DNA of 64,000 nucleotides from Acanthornis magna (Eukaryota > Chordata > Aves > Passeriformes > Acanthizidae). The position numbers and the translations under genes are program-made. Positions 24,501 to 64,000 of this stretch are shown here, piece after piece. Location of the stretch: positions 115,418-179,417 of the forward strand of contig JAWUZG010001103.1 of the NCBI GenBank assembly GCA_036785705.1, written 5' to 3'. Positions within the stretch are counted from its first letter, which is position 1; the number at the start of each line of letters is the position of its first letter. Under the pieces are notes generated by a model. The model had not been told where the DNA came from. It ran no database searches and worked only from the letters and a program-made list of their open reading frames with translations.

Positions 24501-27335
24501 AGTATTGGCCCAGTGCAGCCCAATCCGGCCCAGTACAGCCCAGCACGGCCCAGTACAGCCCAGCACGGCCCAGTATGGCCCAGTACAGCCCAGTCCAGCC
24601 CAGCACGGCTCGGTGTGCCCAGGTTCGAGTGGGAGCTGTCCCCGGAGGAGGCGGCGCGGCGCAGGCTGGAGGCCACCGTCAAATCCACGCTGTCCTTCAT
24701 GACCCGCGAGAAGGAGGCGCTGGGCAAGGTCCGGGGGGTCCGGGGGGGTCCCAAGGAGGGTTTGGGGGGTCTGGGGGTGCCGGGGAGCCCCCCTGAGCCT
24801 CTGCTCCCCAACAGCTCCATCTGGACCTGGCACAGGTGGATTTGTCCGAGGGGAGACCGCGCTGGTGAGTGGGGCTGGGGGGCTGCGACAGGAGAGGGGG
24901 GGTCTATGGGGTGGGGCTGGAAGGGGTCTCTGGGGCAGGAGGGGTTTCTGGGGTGGGGGGGCTGGGGGGTCTGTGGGGTGGGAGGGGTCTCTGGGAGGGG
25001 TCTCTGGGGCAGGAGGGGTTTCTGGGGTGGGGGGGCTGGGGGGTCTGTGGGGTGGGAGGGGTCTCTGGGAGGGGTCTCTGGGGCAGGAGGGGTTTCTGGG
25101 GTGGGGGGGCTGGGGGGTCTTTGGGGTGGGAGGGGTCTCTGGGAAGGGTCTGTGGGGTGGGAGGGGTCTCTGGAGTGGGGGGACTGGGGGGCTATAGGGT
25201 GGGAGGAGTCTCTGGGGTGGGGAGGTGGCTGGGGGTCTCTGGGGTGGGACAGGGTTGGGGAGGTCTGTGGGGTGGGGGGTTCTCCGGGGTGGGAGGGGTC
25301 TGTGGGTTGGGAGGGGTCTCTGGGGCAGGGGGGGCTGGGGGGTCTATGGAGAGGGAGGGGTCTCTGAGGTGGGAGGGGTCTCTGGGAGGGGTCTCTGGGG
25401 TGGGATGGGGTCTATGGGGAGGGAGTGGGTTTGGGGGGTCTGTGGGGGGGGACTGGGGGGTCTCTGGGGTGGGGCCAGGGCTGGGAGGGGTCTCTGGGGT
25501 GGGGGGCACTGGGGGATCTATGGTGTGGGAGGGGTCTGTGGGGTGGGAGGGGTCTGTGGGGTGGGAGGGGTCTGTGGGGTGGGAGAGGTCTCTGGGAGGG
25601 GTCTCGGGTAGGAGGGGTCTCGGGTGAGAGGGATGCTGGGGGGTTCTATGGGGTGGGAGGGGTCTCTGGGGGGTCTCTGGGGGGGTCTCTGGGGGGTCTA
25701 TGACGTGGGAGGGGTCTCTGGGTTGGTGGGGGCTGGGGGGTCTATGGGGAGGGAGTGGTCTCTGGAGGGGTCTCTGGGGTGGGACAGGGCTAGGGGGGTC
25801 TCTTGGGGGGTCTCTGGAGTGGGGGGGGTCTCTGGGGGGTCTCTGGGGTGGGATAGGGGTCTCTGGGTGGTCTCTGGAGTGGGGGGGGGTCTCTGGGGGG
25901 GTCTCTGGGGTGGGGCTGGGAGGAGTCTCTGGGGTGGGGTGGTCTCTGGGGTGGGATAGGGGTCTCTGGGGGGTCTTTGGGGGGGTCTCTGGGGGGTCTC
26001 TGGGGGGTCTTTGGGGTGGGAGGGGTCTCTAGGGGGTCTCTGGGGGGTCTCTGGGGCAGGGCCATGACCGTGTCCCCCCCGCCCCCTCATTCCCCCCCCC
26101 TCCCCCAGGTACGAGCTGCAGGACGAGCGGAGCGCCCCCTAAATCTGGGGACCCCCGGGACCCCCCCCCAATCCCCACGGGGAGGGCGGGGGGGGATCGG
26201 GACCCCCCCCGGCTGCTGCCCCTCCCCTCCCGCCGCCCCTCCCCCGCCTCGCCACCGACCAAAGCCGGGCCGGGCCCCCCCGCGCCCCCGACTGTTACCG
26301 ACCTCGTGCCTTCGCCCCCCGAGCGCCCCCGGCCCGGGCGGGACCCCCGGGGCTGTGTCCCCAGGACCCCCCGGGGCTGTGTCCCCCGGGCACCCGGGGC
26401 TGTGTCCCCTGGACCCCCGGGGCTGTGTCCCCTGGACCCCCGGGGCTGTGTCCCCAGGGGCTGTGTCCCCTGGACCCCCGGGGCTGTGTCCCCCGGGGCT
26501 GTGTCCCTCGGACCCCCGGGGCTGTGTCCCCCGGGACTGTGTCCCCCGGACCCCCGGGGCTGTGTCCCTCGGACCCCCGGGGCTGTGTCCCCAGGACCCC
26601 CGGGGCTGTGTCCCCCGGGGCTGTGTCCCTCGGACCCCCGGGGCTGTGTCCCCCGGGGCTGTGTCCCTCGGACCCCCGGGGCTGTGTCCCCCCGGCCACC
26701 CCCGGGGACGCTTGTTTGAGCTGCTGCTGCCACCGCCGGGATGTCCCCGGGACGTCCCTGGGATGTCCCCACCGGGATGTCCCCACCGGGATGTCCCCGC
26801 GATGACCCAACTGGGATCCCACCCGGTTGTCACCACCGGGATGTCACCGCCGGGATGTTCCCCAGATGTCCCCACCGGGATCCCGGAGCGTTGTCCCCAC
26901 GGTGCCGCCGGGATCCCACCCGGGTGTCACCGCCGGAATGTCACCGGAATGCCGGGATGTCCCCGAGATGTCACCGTCGGGATGTCCCCGGGATGTCACC
27001 GTCGGGATGTCCCTGGATGTCCCCGGGATGTCACCAGAACGCCGGGATGTCCCCGGATGTCACCGCCGGGATCCCACCCGGTTGTCACCGCCGGGATGTT
27101 CCCGGAATGCCGGGATGTCCCCGAGATGTCACCACCGACATGTCCCCGGATGTCCCCGGGATGTCACCGCCGGGACGCCACCGCCAGGCCACTGCCGTGA
27201 CGCCACCACCGTGATGCCACCGCCCGCCGCCCCCGGGATGTCACCGCGCTGCCACCGCCGCGCCACCCCTCGCTGCCTTCCCGGGGCTGCGTCCCCGTCC
27301 CCCCCGCGCTAATAAAGGAGGGAGGGGACACGGTG
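1..27335 (+). CDS. ESYT1: ESYT1 (extended synaptotagmin-1), 3' part of gene, 20 exons in window
   Basis: Extended synaptotagmin-1 is an ER-anchored protein with an SMP lipid-transfer domain and five C2 domains. It tethers ER to plasma membrane in a Ca2+/PI(4,5)P2-dependent way (family knowledge). The window begins in the intron before the end of C2A, so the hairpin anchor, SMP and most of C2A lie upstream. In order it encodes the end of C2A, C2B (e2-e5), a Pro-rich linker (e6), C2C (e7-e9), C2D (e11-e14), an acidic linker (e15) and C2E (e16-e20). C2C keeps Asp ligands (VAKD, RSDPY, FDKDIDKDD) and C2E keeps LPDPY. C2B (EPNP) and C2D (PPAAFA) lack the DPY Asp, as in mammals. All 20 exons have AG/GT borders and compatible phases except a +1 base in e2. 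About 653 residues are encoded here. Coordinates give the span including introns and 3'UTR. Confidence 0.95.
583..672 (+). CDS. ESYT1: ESYT1 exon e1 (end of C2A)
   Basis: 90 nt, phase 0. Encodes WFPLQDGAQG through SDASKLDQ, the last strand of C2A and the start of the C2A-C2B linker. The acceptor is ccctccccgcAG. The donor is GTCAGC at 673, which is weaker than the usual GTGAGT. Confidence 0.9.
747..840 (+). CDS. ESYT1: ESYT1 exon e2 (start of C2B), with apparent +1 frameshift
   Basis: 94 nt where 93 are expected. The exon reads ILEKN, then RNVVAKPDPPSSAILVV and YLDRAEGLP, but the two parts are in different frames. An eight-A run at 754-761 appears to hold one base too many. Neighbouring exons e1 and e3 are both phase 0, so the extra base breaks the frame. 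Acceptor ccccccccAG, donor GTGAGT at 841. Confidence 0.85.
929..1000 (+). CDS. ESYT1: ESYT1 exon e3 (C2B)
   Basis: 72 nt, phase 0. Encodes IKKPGKEPNPVVQISVQDVT then RESK. The EPNP in place of DPY shows that C2B lacks a canonical Ca2+ ligand. Acceptor ttccgcAG, donor GTGGGG. Confidence 0.9.
1103..1189 (+). CDS. ESYT1: ESYT1 exon e4 (C2B)
   Basis: 87 nt, phase 0. Encodes VVYNTSAPVWEDAFRFFLHD then PRSQDVDFQ, the PVWEEAFRFF core of C2B. Acceptor ctcccaaAG, donor GTGAGA at 1190. Confidence 0.92.
1199..1400. repeat. 35-bp minisatellite, about 5 copies
   Basis: Units carry GAATTC at 1223, 1257, 1292, 1327 and 1362, a period of about 35 bp, just after the e4 donor in intron 4. Confidence 0.88.
1430..3115. 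repeat. 1.7-kb polypyrimidine tract (intron 4)
   Basis: The + strand is almost pure C/T up to about 2,820 (for example CCCCTTTTCT units at 2,290-2,420). It then becomes CCCCAATTT-type units to 3,110. It fills intron 4 between e4 and e5. Long open frames through it encode only Phe/Ser/Pro or Lys/Gly/Glu runs and are not genes. Confidence 0.9.
3128..3277 (+). CDS. ESYT1: ESYT1 exon e5 (end of C2B)
   Basis: 150 nt, phase 0. Encodes VKDDPRQTPLGSVSLSLSRL through ARLHLKLVLR, the last strands of C2B. The acceptor is cctcccgcAG after a 1.7-kb pyrimidine tract; the donor is GTGAGC at 3278. The 3' part of this exon is duplicated in degraded form downstream (3396-4456). Confidence 0.93.
3278..4790. repeat. 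Compound minisatellite carrying copies of exon e5 3' end
   Basis: GGGGGTCCCGGGGGGATTTT-type units alternate with six degraded copies of the last part of exon e5, at about 3396-3462, 3566-3632, 3771-3812, 3977-4046, 4217-4258 and 4386-4456. The copies keep CCCGAGCT...CTGTC and CTCGTCCTGAG. The rest of intron 5 to 4,790 is GGGGGTCCCGGG repeat. Confidence 0.88.
4798..4935 (+). CDS. ESYT1: ESYT1 exon e6 (C2B-C2C linker)
   Basis: 138 nt, phase 0. Encodes a Pro/Gly/Ala-rich linker starting VLFHEPPEAVATPGAPP and ending DPRSGTE. Sequence is poorly conserved with mammals, but the position, the phase and the final G-T-E before the C2C exon agree. Acceptor agccccacAG, donor GTGGGG. Confidence 0.82.
4936..6270. 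repeat. GGTCCCGG minisatellite (intron 6)
   Basis: Units of the type GGTGGTCCCGGGGGGGTTCC and GTGCCCCCGGTCACTGTCGG fill intron 6 right up to the acceptor of e7. Confidence 0.92.
6276..6452 (+). CDS. ESYT1: ESYT1 exon e7 (C2C, first half)
   Basis: 177 nt, phase 0. Encodes RVLRIELLEAQDLVAKD, the RSDPY loop and LNPRWNESYE. The Ca2+-binding loop Asp residues (AKD, SDPY) are present. The acceptor gtcccggcgcAG lies inside the flanking minisatellite and has no real pyrimidine tract. Donor GTGGGA at 6453. Confidence 0.94.
6453..7140. repeat. (GGGAAC)n hexanucleotide array
   Basis: The array starts at the e7 donor (gtgggaaacgggaacggc) and gives way gradually to the next repeat. GAAACTGAGGCACGG units are interspersed from 6,556. 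Confidence 0.93.
7100..8765. repeat. GGGAAACTGAGGCACGG minisatellite
   Basis: About 16-17 bp core in a longer composite unit with GGGGTCCTGGAA segments. It contains three copies of the exon e7 3' end (GAGAGCTACGAG-type) at 7362, 7752 and 8324. Confidence 0.92.
8780..11600. repeat. 2.8-kb AT-rich tandem array (intron 7)
   Basis: After a short AT-rich stretch (8,780-8,990), units of about 40-46 bp repeat motifs such as CTAAATATTGCTATTAAAAT and ATTAAATATTTCAACTATAA. Base composition is the opposite of the flanking GC-rich DNA. No gene is seen. Confidence 0.93.
11638..11720 (+). CDS. ESYT1: ESYT1 exon e8 (C2C loop 3)
   Basis: 83 nt, ends in phase 2. Encodes AIVDNIPGQDVEFDLFDKDI then DKDDFLGR. 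This is the third Ca2+-binding loop, with several Asp. Acceptor tttcccccAG. Donor GTGCCG at 11,721, where the intron repeat begins immediately. Confidence 0.94.
11721..13350. repeat. GGTGGAATTTGGGGGGTCC minisatellite (intron 8)
   Basis: About 20-21 bp units begin at the donor of e8 itself (gtgccgaatttgggggtccg), so the first intron bases look like a repeat unit. GGGGGTTTTGGGGGGTCC variants are mixed in. Confidence 0.92.
13368..13416 (+). CDS. ESYT1: ESYT1 exon e9 (C2C)
   Basis: 49 nt. Completes the Arg codon and encodes CKVPLKRVLSCRVVDE, ending in phase 0. Acceptor cccccctgcAG, donor GTGGGA. Confidence 0.92.
13417..14757. repeat. GGGGGTCTCACCC minisatellite (intron 9)
   Basis: 13-bp units, with a periodic longer variant (ggtctcagtgatttggggtg), fill intron 9 up to the e10 acceptor. 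Confidence 0.92.
14768..14857 (+). CDS. ESYT1: ESYT1 exon e10 (end of C2C)
   Basis: 90 nt, phase 0. Encodes WLPLQDVSQGRLHVRLESLE then PRDSAALLET, the closing strand of C2C. Acceptor tctcccccgcAG, donor GTAACC at 14,858. Confidence 0.93.
14860..17200. repeat. Two CCCC-A minisatellites (intron 10)
   Basis: From 14,860 to about 15,620 the unit is about 20 bp (GACCCCAAAATACACACCGG), beginning at the e10 donor (gtaaccccaaaatacac). From about 15,620 to 17,190 it is 17-18 bp (CCCCAGGGACCCCAAAC). About 100 bp of non-repetitive C-rich sequence precedes e11. Confidence 0.92.
17304..17399 (+). CDS. ESYT1: ESYT1 exon e11 (start of C2D)
   Basis: 96 nt, phase 0. Encodes VLHTNDLLRPARGPELSAAL then LRVFLDRAAELP, the first strand of C2D. 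Acceptor gcgccccctcAG, donor GTGAGG. Confidence 0.93.
17400..18310. repeat. CCCCGAATGTCC minisatellite (intron 11)
   Basis: About 12-bp units (CCCCGAATGTCC, CCCCGAACG variants) fill intron 11 from the e11 donor to the e12 acceptor. Confidence 0.92.
18320..18391 (+). CDS. ESYT1: ESYT1 exon e12 (C2D)
   Basis: 72 nt, phase 0. Encodes LRKGSKPPAAFASLAVRDVA then FKTK. The DPY motif is replaced, so a Ca2+-independent C2 is expected. Acceptor tgcccccgcAG, donor GTGAGG. Confidence 0.92.
18511..18597 (+). CDS. ESYT1: ESYT1 exon e13 (C2D)
   Basis: 87 nt, phase 0. Encodes TCAPSTEPVWDEGFSFLVRR then PQAESLELQ. It follows e12 after a 119-nt intron. Acceptor gatccccccAG, donor GTGCTG. Confidence 0.92.
18650..21714. 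repeat. About 180-bp tandem repeat (intron 13), roughly 16 copies
   Basis: Each unit carries, in order, TGTCCCCTCGGGGTCTTAAA, a TTTTATTTTATTTT stretch, GTCGGCGTTCGCGGTTTTTA, GGTGAGGTTCTCAAAG, GAAGAAAAAGCAATTAAG and CTCGTAATTAATTGAGATGG. The last unit runs into the e14 acceptor, where tgtcccctcgg has become tgtcccctcAG. Confidence 0.92.
21325..21602. repeat. (TTTTA)n microsatellites inside the 180-bp repeat
   Basis: Two expansions of the TTTTATTTTA segment of the unit: about 21,330-21,420 and 21,557-21,600. Confidence 0.9.
21716..21853 (+). CDS. ESYT1: ESYT1 exon e14 (end of C2D)
   Basis: 138 nt, phase 0. Encodes VKDEGGQALGTLSLPLSQLL through GGAQLLLRAQLG. The acceptor tgtcccctcAG is the last, slightly changed copy of a motif in the intron 13 repeat (tgtcccctcgg). 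Donor GTGAGT. Confidence 0.93.
21942..22066 (+). CDS. ESYT1: ESYT1 exon e15 (acidic C2D-C2E linker)
   Basis: 125 nt, ends in phase 2. Encodes VLVPLKVEEAVERG, a run of eight Glu, then K, four Glu, and GGAGGLRQRLPPAD. A (GAG)n microsatellite inside coding sequence makes the poly-Glu; mammals have a longer Ser/His-rich linker here. LRQRL matches the mammalian end of this linker. Acceptor cccctccgcAG, donor GTGGGC. Confidence 0.88.
22075..23350. repeat. 34-36 bp minisatellite (intron 15)
   Basis: Units of the type CCCCCAGCCCCAAATCACAG followed by CCGGTCCGGTTACAAA, over 30 copies, fill intron 15. Confidence 0.93.
23417..23509 (+). CDS. ESYT1: ESYT1 exon e16 (start of C2E)
   Basis: 93 nt, phase 2 to phase 2. 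Encodes SRPEPPEGPRVQLSLWYHRD then QRKLVAIVHAC, the first strands of C2E. Acceptor acccccccgcAG, donor GTGAGG. Confidence 0.93.
23581..23712 (+). CDS. ESYT1: ESYT1 exon e17 (C2E Ca-loop)
   Basis: 132 nt, phase 2 to phase 2. Encodes RELRAAAKELPDPYVSLVLL, PDRSRGTKRKT and TLNPDFNE. The DPY and the basic strand (RGTKRKT) are typical of C2E. Acceptor cccctccccAG, donor GTGAGG. Confidence 0.94.
23735..24615. repeat. GGCCCAGTRY 10-bp minisatellite (intron 17)
   Basis: About 85 units of GGCCCAGTGC / GGCCCAGTGA / AGCCCAGTAT fill intron 17. The GTGAGG variants near the 5' end copy the true donor of e17 (GTGAGG at 23,713). Confidence 0.92.
24623..24728 (+). CDS. ESYT1: ESYT1 exon e18 (C2E)
   Basis: 106 nt. 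Completes Arg and encodes FEWELSPEEAARRRLEATVK then STLSFMTREKEALGK. Acceptor gtgtgcccAG, donor GTCCGG (weak consensus). Confidence 0.93.
24815..24864 (+). CDS. ESYT1: ESYT1 exon e19 (C2E)
   Basis: 50 nt. Encodes LHLDLAQVDLSEGRPR plus two bases of Trp. Acceptor ctccccaacAG, donor GTGAGT. Confidence 0.92.
24890..26085. repeat. GGGAGGGGTCTCTGGGGTG minisatellite (intron 19)
   Basis: G-rich units (GGGGTCTCTGGGGTGGGAGG) fill intron 19 with strong G-quadruplex potential on the coding strand. Confidence 0.92.
26109..26142 (+). CDS. ESYT1: ESYT1 exon e20, C-terminus and stop
   Basis: 34 nt of coding sequence. Encodes WYELQDERSAP and TAA at 26,140-26,142. The C-terminus is a few residues shorter than in mammals. 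Acceptor ctcccccAG. Confidence 0.92.
26143..27335 (+). other. ESYT1: ESYT1 3'UTR with two tandem-repeat blocks and poly(A) signal
   Basis: The 3'UTR runs from the stop to AATAAA at 27,311-27,316, followed by a GT-rich stretch (cggtggtggctccgtg) suited to cleavage near 27,330. It contains a GGGGCTGTGTCCC / GGACCCCC array (about 26,340-26,700) and a GGGATGTCCCC array (about 26,735-27,190). Both would be in the mature mRNA. Confidence 0.8.
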
Positions 27336-28360
27336 GTGGCTCCGTGTGGCCCTAGGGGGGTGGGGCTGTCCCCCCGTGTCACACTCCCACGGGGGTCCCT
27401 CTGGGGTGTCCCCTGGGGGTGTCCCCTGGGAGCTCCGGGCTCTGGGTGTCCCCAAAGTGGTGTCCCCGGAGGGGTGGGTGGTCCTTGGGGTGTCCCCTGG
27501 GGGTGTCCCCTGGGGGCTCCAGGCGCTGGCTGTCCCATATGGGGGTGGCCCCGTGGGGTGTCCCCGTGGTCCTTGGGGTGTCCCTTTGGGGTGTCCCCTT
27601 AGGGTCTGGTTGTGGGGTGTCCCCAAATAGTGTCCCCGTGGGGGTTGGGGTCTTTGGGATGTCCCCTGTGGGGTCCAGTGGCGGGTGCCCTCATGGGGCG
27701 TGGCCGTGGGGTGTCCCCGTGTGATGTCCCTTTGGGGTGTCCCCGTGGGGTGTCCCCGTGGGATGCTGTCACTGGAGTCGCTGTCCCCCGTGGGGGAAGG
27801 GTGTCACCTGTGGGGGGTGTCCCACGTGTGATGTCCCCCGTGGGGTGGGGGTGTCCCCTCGCTCCGGGGTGTCCCCGTGGGGGGTGGGGGTGTCCCCCGT
27901 GGGGTGGGGGTGTCCCCTCGCTGTGGAGTGTCCCCATGGGGGGTGGCAGTGTCCCCTCGGCCCGGGGTGTCCCCGGTGGGGGTGAGGGTGTCCCCATGGG
28001 GGGTGGCAGTGTCCCCTCGGCCCGGGGTGTCCCCGGTGGGGGTGAGGGTGTCCCCATGGGGGGTGGCGGTGTCCCCTCGGTCCGGGATGTCCCTGTTGGG
28101 GTGGGGGTGTCCCCGTGGGGGGTGGGGGTGTCCCCTCGCTCGGGGGTGTCCCCGGTGGGGGTGGCAGTGTCCCCTCGGTCCGAGATGTCCCCGGTGGGGG
28201 GTGGCAGTGTCCCCTCGGTCCGAGATGTCCCCGGTGGGGGTGGCAGTGTCCCCTCACTCTGGAATGTCCCCATGGGGGGTGGCAGTGTCCCCTCGGTCCG
28301 AGATGTCCCCGGTGGGGGTGGCAGTGTCCCCGTGGGGGGTGGGGGTGGCCGCTCCGTGCC
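27336..28360. repeat. GTGTCCCC spacer repeat between ESYT1 and MYL6
   Basis: Units built on GGGGTGTCCCC (GTCCCCTGGGGGTGTCCCCT, then GGTGGCAGTGTCCCCTCGG) fill the whole 1-kb intergenic gap. No MYL6B-like exon is seen. Confidence 0.9.
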
Positions 28361-28439
28361 CATCTATAGCTAAAACATCCCCCGTGGGAAAGGGGCGTGG
28401 CCCCTCAGTGCCCCGCCCCTCATGAATAATTAACGGCCT

Positions 28440-39100
<10,661 letters not shown>

Positions 39101-39179
39101 TTGTGTCCCCTCCCCTCACCCAGAAAAATTCAAAACCACCGCCAGGCTGGTTTTTTTTTTTTTTTTCCCGCCCCGGGGA

Positions 39180-64000
<24,821 letters not shown>

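Overview
The window is vertebrate nuclear DNA, almost certainly from a bird (inference). It has three split genes with GT-AG introns, high GC, CpG-rich unique patches, and introns packed with minisatellites. This is the look of an avian dot microchromosome. Gene order and orientation (ESYT1 +, MYL6 +, SMARCC2 -) match human 12q13, from established knowledge. Genes were identified by recognising the encoded peptides; no database search was run.

Layout. Positions 1 to about 27,330 (+) hold the 3' part of ESYT1: 20 exons from the end of C2A through C2E, a stop at 26,140-26,142 and AATAAA at 27,311. Positions 27,330-28,370 are a GTGTCCCC-rich spacer. MYL6 (+) runs from a GC-box promoter at about 28,380 to AATAAA at 39,076. 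It is complete, encodes 151 residues and has two alternative terminal coding exons. SMARCC2 (-) lies tail-to-tail with MYL6. Its poly(A) signal is at 39,196-39,201 and 27 coding exons run leftwards from 61,704 to the stop at 39,577. Its first exons lie beyond 64,000.

Reading frames. Exon lengths and phases close exactly across each gene apart from two single-base anomalies: one extra A in an A8 run in ESYT1 exon e2, and one missing base near the start of SMARCC2 exon s17. Correcting each by one base makes the totals divisible by three (653 residues of ESYT1 and 1,146 of SMARCC2 in the window). Consensus errors are the simplest explanation.

The striking property is the introns. Nearly every intron above about 600 bp is filled by its own private tandem-repeat family, which changes at each exon. 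Several families contain copies of the adjoining splice junction. MYL6 intron 3 has 13 copies of the last 18 nt of exon 3, each next to a pyrimidine tract plus AG and most followed by GTGAG, so they look like tandem 22-nt decoy micro-exons. ESYT1 intron 5 has six degraded copies of the exon e5 3' end, and ESYT1 intron 7 has three copies of the exon e7 end. Several SMARCC2 and ESYT1 repeats resemble the neighbouring acceptor. I propose, as inference, that these minisatellites were seeded by duplication across exon-intron junctions.

Functionally the three genes are unrelated neighbours: an ER-plasma membrane tether and lipid-transfer protein, a non-muscle/smooth-muscle myosin essential light chain, and a BAF chromatin-remodelling core subunit. 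No prokaryotic elements, CRISPR arrays, tRNA or rRNA genes, or recognisable transposon coding regions were seen.
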